Assembly (NCBI GenBank): GCA_014529385.2
Contig: CM043971.1
Span: 95,511,273-95,575,272 of the forward strand
Direction: 5' to 3'
DNA: 64,000 nucleotides
From: Adiantum capillus-veneris
Taxonomy: Eukaryota > Streptophyta > Polypodiopsida > Polypodiales > Pteridaceae
A program made the translations under genes and the position numbers. Position 1 is the stretch's first letter. Every line of letters starts with the position of its first letter. Of this stretch, positions 41,941 to 54,198 are shown one piece after another. The notes beneath the pieces were generated by a model. That model was not told the DNA's origin, ran no database searches, and saw nothing but the letters and a program-made list of their open reading frames with translations.

Positions 41941-44267
41941 GCTTCATGTCATCCCTGACATGAGTGCGTCGAAGCATTTTCCGGGCGGTAAGAAGTTCCA
42001 GTCCTTGCTCATATTCTTGAGCCAAGTCTTTGTCAGTCGATGAAGAGAGGTGGCCGAAGTATTGCGTTTGGTGTTCCATAGCTTGATAACTGACAAATCT
42101 AGCTCTTAAGTCTGTTACTTCCGGGCCAAAAATCTTTGTGTCAATTGTAAAGAATCCTGTATAAAAAGCTTCTTCAAAAGTACTTAGGTAATAGGAGGGC
42201 ATGAACATTAATCTGGCAAAAAATCCGTGGATGATTCTCTCATCAAGCTGCTTGCCGAGATCATAGGCTATAGCCAGCCACGGTTGCCTTCCAAAAATGA
42301 CAGTCATGGGGTGTCGGCAACTCTAGGTTTGTGATACATTGTGATACAAGCTGACATCATTCTGCAAATTGTTCTAATCATTTGGCAGGACAAATCTGAC
42401 AAGCCTTCAAATAAAATGGTTGCTTCCTCCAAGACCCTGAGCATGTATTTCTCATCAAGTCTTTCATGAGGACTTGGACTAGGCAAGGCCGGATAATTCA
42501 ACCAATTGGAGTGCCTGTTCTACAATGCTTCATGTTGTTGCCACGTTCTGACTCTCTGAATCGGGCAAAAACACACATCTGCTTGTACATCTGCTAGTGC
42601 CTTTAGTAGGTGGATCTTATATTCTGGGTGTCATGTGATCCATGCCATCCTCCATTTTGGTTTGCTTTGCTTGAGGTGATGCATCATGCATTTCCTTTGT
42701 AATATCAGCTTTCCTTCTGAGACATTCATATCTGATTACTGGAAGAGGGAGTTGTTTGGTGTACCAGTCTTCATTGAGCTTTGATGGCCGCAAGATTTGT
42801 ACATTTACGGAATGTAATACCCGGATTTTCCATTCCATAGCTTTTTGCCAGTGTGCTTCTTCCTCTTTCGAGAACACTTTATCCTTTAATTCTTCAATCA
42901 GCAAGTCAGTTAAATGTTGAGTTTGTTCTAGCAGAGACTTGGTTGGATCAACATCCATTTCCAAGGCCTTGCCCTTTTCCTTGACTTCTTCCCTGGGCTT
43001 TTCTGAGTCTTTGGGCTCTGATATTCCCGTTCTTTCAGTGTCCTTTTTAGATGTATCTGCTATGGACGTGGTGTCTCTTTGTTCTTGATCACCTTCTTGA
43101 GGCAAGCCCTCTAACTCTCGTTGGCCTTCATCATTGCCTTGATCTTATCCATCTCGCAATGGCGAGAGAGGTGGTCTACAAGTCAGTTGTTGCTGCAAGT
43201 CTGCTATGAGCTTTTTCATCTGTTCATTTTGTAGTTTCAAAGCCTCGTTTTCCTTTTGTAGCTCCTCTTCTCGGGCAATTGCCAAGGCGGTAGCATCCCT
43301 GCGCATTCTCTCTTCTATTTTCAATGCTTTCTCCAATTCCATGACCCTTTTGGAGGCTGAATCTGACGTTTCTGCCCTGGCAGACATTCTCACTACCTTG
43401 GGGTTAGCTTTAATTCGTTCAAGTATTCTTTTGCTTGAAGCAAGCTCTTCTTCTTCATTTTCCAATTCTGCTTTGGCAATGGATAATTTTCCTTCCAAGT
43501 CTTCAGAGCAAGTAATCAAATCACCATTGATCTCTTTGACTGTTGATATGAAGCTCATATCAGCCTTGTGTATTATCTCAGCCTTGCGGAGTTCTTCTTT
43601 CCTTTGCTTCAGCTCCTCCTTTGTGGTAGCCAACTCAGCTTTCAATGGCTCTAACTGTTTTGCGACTTCCAACTGTTGCCTGACTATTTGAGCATCTACA
43701 AGTGATTCCTAGTATTCTGTCGTCAGGACATGTTGTAAGCCATAGGCCTCAACTAGGTCCGTTTGCAAATCTGAGATGATGTGCTCCTCATGAGCATGGC
43801 TTTGCCTTGCAATGTGGTACATATGCTCAGCCACATGCTGCAGCTGTTGGTAGCAATTGTCCATCATTGACCACTGATGAACAGCCGTACTAGTGCCTTC
43901 CTCAGGTCTCCTGGCTTGTCTATATACTGCTTCTGGCAGTTTCTCCTTTTCTTTGGTCTACACTTCTCGTTCTTCCATCTGCTGGGTCTCTATTGGTTCA
44001 TTGTCAACCTTTTGCTCTTCTTGATCATGTTGTTCCATGGGCTTTATGTCAGGCTTTGATGATGAGGATTAGCTTGGGCTCGGTGTTGGCTTCTTTTCCG
44101 CCGCTTTGGTTTGCTCAACCCTCTGTTGGTCATCATTTTTGCAATCATCATCATCCTGTGAATCAGAATCAGAATCTGAATGAGAACTGCTATCTGATTC
44201 AGACTTATCTTCTTCCTCATCCTGTCCTTCTTGCTTTTCTTTAGCAGCTTCTTCGTCGGCTTTGGCC

Positions 44268-44271
<4 letters not shown>

Positions 44272-44313
<42 letters not shown>
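44272..44313. repeat. (CT)n microsatellite inside the long decayed ORF
   Basis: About 20 CT units; read on the minus strand they encode alternating Arg/Glu, and they coincide with a frame change in the coding trace. Confidence 0.95.
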
Positions 44314-44318
<5 letters not shown>

Positions 44319-45718
44319 GAGCATAGAGCTGCTCCAGCTCTTCTTGAGCAGCGGTTGCCAGCACTGGGTTTTTGGTTTGGATACCGCGCTTTAAGTGCTC
44401 AGGGAACCACTTCTCCTCGAAGTCCTCGCTATCCACTCTTTGCGTTTTAAAATCCTCAGCTAGCTGCCTGGCAAAACGGGCTTCTTGTTGCTAGGCTTTG
44501 TCTTCTTTGGCTGCTTGTTTTGAAGTCATTGGCTTCTTCTCTTTATGGTCTGTATCTTCTTCTTGCTTTTTGTCATCCTCTACCAACTTCCTCTTAGCTC
44601 GGCCTCGTGTTGATGATTGAGCTTTGACCACCTCTAATTCATCAATTTTTGCATAAGATAACCACTCGTTTTGTGATGGGGCTTCTGTGGGCAGGCCATG
44701 TGCCATACCAATATATATTGGCTTGGTACGCAATCCGTGTTAGTACTTCCAGAGCACCTAAATAGCTGATTTTATCTTTCTTTTTCTTCTTCGTCAGCAA
44801 GTCCAGCAGGTACTCAGCGTAATTGAAAGTCACAGGTGTCGCGCTCTGAGCTGCCCATGTGTAGTTAATTGTCAGTGTATGATTTGGAGCTGGTCGTTTG
44901 TCTTCAAACATAAAAAACTGCACGAACAGCTTGACGGGTGTCTCAATGAGCCTGCAGACTAGATCTGAAAAAGTGGCTACAGCTCCCTTCTTAGTGAATA
45001 CTTCTGTCTCCAAATCCTTCCTTTTTGGTTTTGAGAGTGGTGCCCTCATTGGACAAGTCCAAGGCCTCCGTAATCAGCTATTGAGTGATGCGTACCTGGA
45101 TGGTCTCCATTCCTTCTCCTGTTGTTTCAAGTAGACTGAATATCTCTGCTGTACCATCTTCTTTGATGCTGGTGTAGAGTTGGTGGGCTCTCCACATGGG
45201 CGTTTTTTGAAGTAGTTGAGCAAATCCACTATGTCCATCTTGTTCCGCTTTTGAAAGATGTTCAATCTTTCTAAAACTTGGGGGAAAGTGTTTTTACATA
45301 GCTTTGATCCTGTTGTGCACCTTAAAACCTTCCTTGCCTTGCTACATAGTGGACTAGGTAAAAAATCGCGCAATTTTTTGCCTATGCACATAGATTAAAC
45401 TTTTAAACACACATGCAAGCAATCATACAGGTCTAGGTACTCCCTTGAATCACTTTGATATGGTCATATCCTTGGTTGAGCTATAAAAAATGGTATAGGA
45501 CCATTTTATGCTCTGAAGGCGACTCCTGTCTTTGCAGCTGCTATGTTGGCTATTGCTTGACGCAATGCAACATCACCCTTTGGTTGGTTTAAGACATGCC
45601 CTGTGAAATCTGGCTCCATTATGACACATTTTGAACCCCGTGGGTCAAGGTGATGCTTTGTGTGAGCTTCGGAGGTTTCTTGGTTGAATCTTGCCAGGAT
45701 CTTGTCGAAACTTAACAC

Positions 45719-46720
45719 CCCTTAACAAAAGTTGTTGGCAACTTGTTAACGAAGCCGCATATTGATTTGGGGTCTCATCCGGCAAGAGGATAAAAAACAC
45801 GATTTTTTGTTGGAGGATTTTTTCCGTAGCCTTTTCTGACTTTGGAAGCTAGGGTCATCTTAGTCTACCCTAGGGCACTTAGCCCGTGAAGTTTGGGTCT
45901 CCTGGGAGATCATAGGCAATCACTTTGTGATTTGCCCCTAACCTAGCTTTCTACCTACCCATTTTCGCATGCATTATCATTGAAACGTAGTGTACTGGGT
46001 AGGGAACTTACCTCTCATATCTGGTGAAGAGGGGTGGAACGTGCTGGGCGTAGAAGATGGCCAAAAGCGTGCTCCAAACGAAGATCTAGCTCTCTCTCTC
46101 ACTCTCTCAACGTAGAAATGAGACTCTAAATGGGCCCTAGTCTATACATACCTTGGGCTCCCGGACCACTTTTTGATGAAGCTTCTCGGCTAGTCCTACC
46201 TCATATGTTAGATGACCAACGAGTCGAAAAACTCTGAAAACGGACACCGTATGGCCAAAATCCATCACTTTTGCACAAGTGGGCCTCCGTGGTTAAAAAA
46301 GGCGGTTTTCGCTTTTAACCGTTTTTGGTTGTAATTTGGTCATTTGAACTCCATTTTTGTTCCTGTAAGATCTTGTGGCTCTGGAGCTTGAATAGATGAG
46401 TGTCCTGTGCCTTTGTTTTTTTTTTAAAAACTTAGAAAGAAAATCAAAAGTTTAGCAACAAAAATAGCTAACTAGCTAAAAATAGTCCTTATTTACATAT
46501 ATACATCTTACTCACACCTAAGGGCTCATTTCCGGCGTTTTGTCCCTTGTAATGATATTTCTCATGTCTTTTAAGGGCAGGAAAATTCATAAATGGGTAA
46601 AAGTTTAGAAAATCCAACACAAAATAACCCAAAAAAGTCATTTGCAATTGCTGCCCTTTGTCCTATACTAATGATGTCTTCATTGGGTCCGCATTTAGAA
46701 TGCCTCCCCCCCTCCTAGAT
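45719..46720 (-). other. Non-coding region between two minus-strand relics, LTR-like
   Basis: On the minus strand a purine tract (AGGAGGGGGGGAGG, about 46703-46716) is followed by AT-rich DNA, a TATA-like GTATGTATAG (about 46150) and CT-repeat leader. Then comes ATGAGAG/GTAAGT (about 46010), a strong splice-donor match before the unknown ORF. It could be the 3' LTR of the integrase-protease relic, the leader of the unknown ORF, or both. Confidence 0.35.
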
Positions 46721-46729
46721 GGAGTTCTC

Positions 46730-47575
46730 CCGGACGACAATGGTCCACGGGTGCAGTGTGTAAGGGATAAAAAATCGTGCCAATGCATGGCCGTGTAATG
46801 TGGCCCTATTATGCAGCACAATCAATGCATGGAAAAAATTTGATGTTGTGCAAGAGGTGGGTCTTAAGTGATGTGCTTAAAGGAATTTGCTGGTGAGGTT
46901 AATCTGGTGTGTGGTAAGAGAGCGGACGCCATGAAGTAAGCATTATAAAATGGTTGCACGTTGTTGTATGGTTGGTGAGGGTTGAACGGATGGCGCAAAT
47001 AGTAGAGGTTGTGCCGATTTGGGACGCCATACAAACTTTCTTGATGGAGTGTGTTCTTCTGTTGGTGCTGGAATGGTGACTGGGTTTGGTGGTGCAGCTT
47101 TTAGACACCACTTAAACAGGATAGACTGTTTGTTGTTGATGGACGGCGGGTTGGGCTTGGATTTTTTTTAACGAGGCTTGACTCTGGATTTTTAATTTCT
47201 AGGAGTATTTGTTGACAAGGTTTGTAGAGTTGTCTTGGGGATCCAAATGTAATGGTCCTTGATACGAACATTATCCTTAGGAACCCATATGTGATGTAGG
47301 GTGTGGCGTTGGTTGTCGCTCTTTTGCCAAGAAGGAGTTGCGGTGATTGACGAAGTTTTAGGCTGAACTTCTTGAAGAGGTCGTTGACGAGTTTTTGGCC
47401 GCCATACTTGACATGGTTTTGACGGCAACTGTCCCTGGTAGTGTCGTGTGGGCTTTGTGGTTTTATATGAATTGGGTCTAGGGTTGATAGCAGATGAGTG
47501 TGTCCCAAGGACTTGTACTGAAGGGAGCTCTTTAACAAAAGTAATTGTAATCGGTTGTGACAAGTGATCTGAAGA
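46730..47575 (-). pseudogene. Basic, Pro-rich coding trace with repeated W-x-P-K motifs
   Basis: Downstream of the protease-like domain on the same strand, frames 47563-47192 and 47538-47101 plus a continuation to about 46900 encode a Thr/Pro/Lys-rich protein. It carries four short motifs, CQVWRPK, HHIWVPK, HYIWIPK and KFVWRPK (about 47405, 47300, 47250 and 47030). Frames shift repeatedly. The family is unrecognised. A nucleic-acid-binding tail of the retroelement polyprotein is possible. Confidence 0.3.
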
Positions 47576-47623
47576 GGTTAGTGGAAGGGCTAGTTTTTCA
47601 TTCTGTATAGCTAACTTGGTGTT

Positions 47624-48255
47624 TTAGCTATCGGAAATTTGTGGGGTGCTTGTGGTTAACAGGTATATCGTATCTTCCAATGGGGCAAAATCAGTAGCGC
47701 ATACTCTGTTTTGTGATCTAAAAAATACTTGATTTTCTACCCAATGAATGTAAGCTTTGTACTTTGTTTGCCATGGTGTCCCTAAAATGATCTGATTGTT
47801 GGGAGAATCCGGTGGTAAGACAAAGAAATTGTGTGGGCACGACGATCCTTTGATATAAACCATTTATTCCACATACCCTGATGCAGTACTGACTGTTCCA
47901 TTGAATCTAGTAAATGTCCGTTACATTGGTTTTAGCTGAATTCCTGGCTGCTTTTTGTAAACATCCCAATGATGGTGTTTAAATGTGCCCCACAGTCAAC
48001 CAATGCATGTATAGAGAGTTTGTCCTCCCCTAATTCTGTAAGAACATAAGGGTCTAGACCATCTTCATCATCAGCAATTGTGGTCAATTGACATTGTCAA
48101 GCCATTTTATGTTGTCTGTAGCTGTCTACAAGCTGTTTTCTTTTTGCTGCTCTTTCTTGGGCTTCTGCTCGAGCTTGTTGGATGTTGTGTTATTTTTCAT
48201 CCTGTCTATTTTTTATGGCATGTGCTCTCTCTAACGTTTCTTGAGTTAGTGGCAA
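47624..48255 (-). pseudogene. Retropepsin-like domain located after the integrase
   Basis: Reading on from the integrase C terminus without a frame change, the trace gives a charged linker (QQARAEAQERAAKRKQLVDS), then IHALVDCGAHLNTI (about 48010-47970). The latter resembles the active-site loop of retropepsins, with DCG in place of DSG or DTG. After a shift, MVYIKGSS...NNQIILGTPWQ (47863-47770) gives the conserved ILG-x-PW flap/helix block that closes a retropepsin. Stops occur at about 48200, 48104 and 47935. In Ty3/gypsy elements the protease normally lies N-terminal to RT, so this position is unusual. Confidence 0.6.
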
Positions 48256-49640
48256 ATAGTACTTCTTTAATTTGCAGCCCAATTTGGCATTTCTTGACTA
48301 TCTAATGTTGCAAGCTTAATGGCATAGCTAGGTGATATTGAATGAATCACAAAGGGTCCCATACCTCGCTTTTTTAATTTCTTTGTTTTCTGCTTAAGAG
48401 TATACACAAGTACATAATCACCTTTTTCAAAATCCTTAGATTTGACATGTTTATCATGAAACTCCTTCATGCATCGTTTTTGAGCATAAATGGTGACAAC
48501 AGTCCTTAGCCTAGTTTCATTAAGTTTCTCAAGGTCGTCCAAATGTGCAGACCATTCATGTGCAGTCTAGTATGGAAAGTACTGCATTAAGTCCATACAC
48601 CATGTTATATGGTGTTTTCCCTAGAACATGTTTGTATGCAACTCTATATGCCCATACTACAAAGTGTAACTTTTGGTCCCAAGCTGATTATTGACTATCT
48701 TGGTAAGAACTGTGCACAAAATTTTGTTGGTGCTTTCAGCTTGTCCATTGGCTTGTGGATGATAGGGAGCCGCCTTTTTATGTATCACCGTGAATTCATC
48801 AAGCAATACTCGATGACTTTGTTGACAAAATGCGTCCCTCTATCACTGACAATTTCAATAGGCAAACCGTAGCGAGTAAAGACGTTTTCATACCAAAATT
48901 GCGCAGTAGTTCGAGCGTCATTTCTTTGTGTAGCCTTTGCTTCTACCCATTTGGTCAAATAGTCGATCGCAACTATTATATATTATGCATGTGTCCTGTA
49001 AGCAGGTGGTGTTATAGGACATACAAAATCTTTGCCCCATTTTGCAAAAGCGCGAGCCCCTATCATTGGTCTTAAAGACATCTCATCTTTTTTTATCGGA
49101 ATTTTTGCCCTTTGGCATTCATCGCACCTCTTGATATATGTGTCAGAGTCCATGAACAAGGTAGGCTACCATATTTCAATGAACATGATCGTTTTGGCTA
49201 TCCTATCTACCAAAAAATATCCTCCTGCCTGTCCCGAATGAGCTTCTTGCAAAATAGGCAAGTATTCACTTTCAGTTGCGCATAGTCTTAATTGATTATC
49301 ATTGCATCGTCTGTACAATTGATCGCCAATTAATTGATAGGACTTAGCCTCTGTTTATATGGTTTTCACTCTTGTTTTCGATGCTCAATAGGAGGTTTGG
49401 TCATACAAATTTGACAATTTTGAATGTGTACATGAGTATCAAACTTCATACTCGACCAATAAACCCCTAGTCTCAATAAGGTTTGAAAAGTTCATGTTTT
49501 CTCATGGTGAGCACACCCTATGTTCTCATGTGCTTCATTTAAGTAGAAGGGTATGTGAGAAGGTTCTATGCATAGGCGTAATATTCCATCTATTCATCCA
49601 ACAACTCTTGCTTCAGGAGAATCTACCACCATACTTGATG
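48256..49640 (-). pseudogene. Ty3/gypsy (Tat-like) integrase, decayed
   Basis: On the minus strand there are two successive HHCC-type zinc regions: NEAHENIGCAHHEKT...CQIC (about 49540-49400), and EAHSGQAGGYF...WPTLFMDSDTYIKRCDECQ (about 49245-49110). The core follows: WGKDFVCPI (first Asp, about 49035), AIDYLTKWVEAKA, VSDRGTHF (second Asp, about 48850) and, after a frameshift, GQAESTNKIL (Glu, about 48735). The C-terminal domain (48542-48267) has DFEKGDYVLVY and GPFVI. All three catalytic residues survive, but stops and shifts make it dead. The ITA.DYLTKW wording suggests the Tat lineage. The duplicated zinc region is odd. Confidence 0.8.
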
Positions 49641-50405
49641 CATGATTGCTAGATATCAATTTTCAAACTGTGCAACATCTTTCCGACAAGGATTTCTTGA
49701 GATTTAAGAAGAAACTTCTTGTTAAGCAATTTACCAAAAAGTATTGCACAGAAGGATCCAAGCTAGTGGAATTATTTAGTGATGGCTATATAACAGAGAT
49801 TCGTCTTGAAGAGAAGAAAGAAGTTCTACCCATAGTGGAAAACATTGAGGATCAGACGCATCTAGAATCACGAATTCTAGAATTTGTGACATTACATGAT
49901 GACATCAAGCAATGGTAGGACTTCAGGTCAATCAAGTAGAGCACTCAACTGAGCACGAAAGCGCGATGATGGAAAGGATGAGTGAAGACAACTTTTTTGT
50001 CAGAGATTTTTTATCACTTGAAGCAAGTATGTATTAACTTGGAAACCATCACATGCATTTCATTGTTTATTTTGTAGTTTGAACTTGTTATAAAGCTGAC
50101 TTGAAAGCTTCAAATATCTTCAATGTATCCTTTTGGTTCAATTTAGTTTTGTTCATTCCTTTAAAACTCTTATGTCTAGATGTAGGTTGATAGAAAAAGA
50201 CAAATAAAAAAATCACTTCTTGCACAAATTTATGTTCTATTTTTTATATGTCAATGTATTTGAATGATGGTTCCATGGTGCCATGATCAACTTTAGATTG
50301 GTCACTTGTCTACACTCTAGGATTTTATTTTATCAGGTTATTCTAGATAGAGTAACAATTTAATATAAGAATAGTTTTTTGTTTTGGCACATGGCATTGT
50401 ACACT
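49641..50405. other. Region with one unassigned plus-strand frame
   Basis: A 90-residue plus-strand frame (49646-49918; charged, with QFTKKYCTEGSKLVELF) adjoins the broken end of the integrase relic. Composition is protein-like but I recognise no family. The rest is AT-rich. Confidence 0.3.
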
Positions 50406-50409
50406 AGAT

Positions 50410-50695
50410 AAAAATGAACCTCGAATGGACAAGTGGTCAATTTACGTGCACATAGGTACACATAACAACATATAATCATCACCTGACCTAGAACGGACAA
50501 GTGGCCAATCTAGGAAACACATATGCAAATGTAACAACATATGACCATTACCTGACCTAGAATGGACAAGTGGTCAATCTAGGCAACACAAGTGACTATT
50601 AAAGAACATAGTTACGTGTGTCTTTCCTAAAAATGAACACATTTAGATATGACCATCACTTGACCTAGAATGGACAGGTCACCAATCTGAAGTGC
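50410..50695. repeat. Diverged tandem repeat, about four units of 75-110 bp
   Basis: Each unit contains 'gaatggacaagtgg.caatct' preceded in three units by 'cctgacctag' or 'cttgacctag'. Copies start near 50413, 50484, 50556 and 50659. Confidence 0.75.
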
Positions 50696-50942
50696 ACATA
50701 TACAAAACAAAGTACATCCCACCCTAACCTAATCTAGTGAGAGATCCCCTCCCCAGGGGGTCTAGGAAAGAAGAGACGGGGCGATGGTGTTTCCACCCTC
50801 ACCTCTTCTTCTGACCGCCGGCTAGAACGCGCAGCGGACTCTCCTGGGGAGAAGGGCTCCCACGCCCAACTGACAAGCCTAGGTTTAGACTTGAGTTGGA
50901 CTGCACCCAAAGGCACCTAACGTCTAGTGCTGCCCTTGGATG

Positions 50943-50945
<3 letters not shown>

Positions 50946-51012
<67 letters not shown>
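50946..51012. repeat. (GA)n microsatellite
   Basis: Pure GA run of about 67 bp. Confidence 0.97.
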
Positions 51013-51014
<2 letters not shown>

Positions 51015-52272
51015 CGTGCTCAAGATGGTTATCAGGTGCATGGGGGAGGGGGAGAAGAGGGAGAGATAGAAGACACTCTTGCAACTCATACCCAATGTTT
51101 ACATGCTCAAACAAACCAATCTATATTCCTGGTTCATGGTATATAGAATGGTTAGCATAAAAACTGTTATCAACATGATGTGTAGCAGATTAACCGGACC
51201 CGTGTGGGATCAACCGGTCCACCCATCCACCCTCTCCCCTACGGACAGATGGAATCCCTCTTCTTATGAGCGAGCCAGAGCACCTACACCATGCCTTAAG
51301 AAACAGGAGCCATGGTTAGGCCGATTCGCCTCAGTCCAAGGGCCCGAACTCTAAAAGGATCCCAAATACCCAGTGGTGGCAGGGTATCAAGGCCTACCAC
51401 TGAGTTTAGGCAGCCACACGCATACCTCTTCGAAGCCACGCTCCGGATACAATGGGCAAATACGGCTCGCGGGGACACAGGTCTCCCCTTGCCCATACAA
51501 GGTAGCCTACCCGCACTATAGCTATCAATTATCATCTTGACGACCTCCCAGGGAGGCTGCAATTAACAATGCAACAATCAATATCAAACTTACTTTACAA
51601 ACAAGCTTATGCCGAGCACACACACATGGCCAGGGTCGTGGTCTAGTACCTCAGGAGTATACCCTTCCCTAGAACTAACAAAATTAAGATTCCAATGTGC
51701 CTACATACCACAATCATTCAAAATAACAAGCTCAAGTTCTCTTGTGAAGCACTTTACTCTCCATACTGCAAAACAAGGGTTATGGCAGGCCAACTCACTT
51801 ATGGCTGCTAAAATTCCGGCAGCATAACGGCAGCTCATGGCAAAAAGTAAAAAAAATCACCAATGATAAAACTAGGACTTCACAAGTCCACCAATCAAGG
51901 TATAACGGGGCATCACAAGCCCATCAAACAAAAACCAAATTGGACTTTCACAATCCATATCACCCTTCACCTTAGGAAGAGGGAATTTCTCACCTGCAAT
52001 AAGATTTTTCTCCCATACTTGGGAGAGCAATAGGGTGCATAAAAGAGATGGGATAATGAAAACAAATACGCAATAGAACTCTTATATATATAGTTTTCTT
52101 CCACCCTTTCATTGGAGTAAAGATAAGTGTGAGGAGATGCCTAAATATCAAGATATACTCTATGTCTAGAAAAGTGCTATGTGCAGAATTTTTTTGTAAA
52201 AATCCTAGCAATCAACAAGATTTTGTAATGCAGGGGTTTAGATTTAAGCTCATAGTCAAAGATTTGCAACTC

Positions 52273-52274
<2 letters not shown>

Positions 52275-52349
<75 letters not shown>
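52275..52349. repeat. (GA)n microsatellite
   Basis: Pure GA run of about 75 bp. Confidence 0.97.
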
Positions 52350-52351
<2 letters not shown>

Positions 52352-53031
52352 CCAACACACTCCCACCTCCAACTCTCTCTCTCCCCATCTCTGCTTCATG
52401 TCATTACCCTCTCTGAGGCTTTGTTCCTCTCTATCTACACTAGCTCTTTCTATAATAGCTAAACATGTTTGATTTTTGTCCTTGCAGATTAAATGGAGAA
52501 ATTTTGTTGCTGTTGAGAGTAGCAACTAAAAGGATTGGGGAGGAAAGCATGAATATCAATATGAAATTAAAGCAAGACCATATATGAATATTTTTTTTAA
52601 TTTCCACAAAGTCAGCTAGGTTTTGGTTTAATGTTTAATGTCGCAAGAGATCTCATCTCATAGGTTTGTGTTGATTTTTAGTGAATGTTTAGTGAGATAA
52701 ACTACCTGTTATCTTTTTTGATTACATAAAGCCTACAATATTAACATCCATGCAGATTGGGTGTGATGGGTGCACGTAAAATGCAATGCAGATTGGGTGT
52801 GATTGTATGTGCACCTTGCTTTGCTTAGTGCGACAAGGGGCTGATCACATCCAAAAATTTACAAACTCCAATTAATGTATCAAGCCAAGGGTAATATAGA
52901 GAATCTCCATCAATCACAAGGAAGTGTGCATATTGCATGTCATGGGCTGTTATGTCCTTGACTACAACATCAATGTCCATCAAGAAGAGGCTTCACTCTA
53001 TGATAGACTTAAAACTCAAGTCATCATATGA

Positions 53032-53033
<2 letters not shown>

Positions 53034-53107
<74 letters not shown>
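53034..53107. repeat. Compound microsatellite (TG)n(GA)n
   Basis: About 16 TG units then about 20 GA units. Confidence 0.97.
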
Positions 53108-53110
<3 letters not shown>

Positions 53111-53628
53111 ATTTTGCTTTTGAGTCTCTTCTCTTGCTCCACTGCTCTAAGATTCTTTGAGTTGAGATAATATCGGAGAGGCCCTCACGAGTCAAAAGCT
53201 TGGCAAAATTATAGAGATTGACTCCTCCCAACATACACGATGATTCTTTTGAGCGAGCAGAGAGAACTTCCCCATGCATCCAATAGCGACATTCTCACAT
53301 TCTTGTGTTAGATTTTATATCCTTCATTCTTCTCACGTCTACTGCATCAACTCATGAGTGTAGCCACCTACTATAGACTTGGCATTTGATTGTATCTAGG
53401 CTTTAGGAGGCCCGTTGTATACAACTTAGTTGAGTCAGGGTTTGTTGATATCTCTTGAACGGAATAGAAATTTGTATATTGAGATGGACTACAAATAAAA
53501 AAGATTGATAGGGAGCAAGGCAAGAGAACAAATTAGAGCGGAAGAGAAATTTGGATATTGAAATGGGAAAAAAAAAAGGTAGACACAGGGAGAAAGGACG
53601 CAGTTGTGTATGGGCAAGATAAAGCACA

Positions 53629-53630
<2 letters not shown>

Positions 53631-53698
<68 letters not shown>
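53631..53698. repeat. (TC)n microsatellite
   Basis: Pure TC run of about 67 bp. Confidence 0.97.
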
Positions 53699-53701
<3 letters not shown>

Positions 53702-54132
53702 GAAGGATTTATGTAGATAGTGTTTGCATGTCTTGGCACTGCCAGAGGTGGTGCCGCTATTGAAAGCCTTACCATTGTACCGTTGGCAAGAGCGAGTGAG
53801 ACCCATCGTAGGCTTTTATGAAATTTGTCAAGAGCAACGGTACATGCTTAATATGAAAACTAATCAAGGTCATACAAGCACAACTTAATTAAGAAAGTTT
53901 TTTTCATATCTTATGAATACTATGTGTGTCATGGTAAGATTGAGCAAGACCCATCGAAGGAGTAAGAAGCTTTGTGCTATTTTTGACAAATGTTAAGTGA
54001 GGGTGTCTCTAGATGCAATCACGTTCGCTTGCATCTTGAAGGCAAACAAGGCATGGAGAAGGGGTGTCAGAAGCAACTTATCCAGTCGTGTTCCCTACAA
54101 GCCAGTGACACAGACAGATAGCGAGCACAGAA

Positions 54133-54137
<5 letters not shown>

Positions 54138-54196
<59 letters not shown>
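54138..54196. repeat. (AG)n microsatellite
   Basis: AG run of about 58 bp. Confidence 0.97.

Positions 54197-54198
<2 letters not shown>

Larger units (their letters stand above)
41846..45718 (-). pseudogene. Decayed ORF of about 1,290 codons, unknown family, tied to LTR signals
   Basis: One long coding trace on the minus strand. Segments 45718-45506, 45391-45074 and 45049-44642 share one frame, broken by single stops. 44733-44280 is the next frame. 44272-44069, 43672-43145, 43105-42617 and 42307-41846 share a third, with 42501-42304 shifted. From the N terminus it encodes an LLNYFKKRPCG block, a VFTKKGAVATFSDLV to VLTRIAYQA domain, a Lys/Glu-rich region, an (ER)n stretch from a microsatellite, an acidic Ser/Asp run, a coiled coil of about 170 residues (43672-43145), and a C-terminal domain (LARLMFMPSYYL-like region). 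It ends at a PPT/LTR start. I recognise no family. A gag-like protein of a pol-less LTR element is my best guess. Confidence 0.55.
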
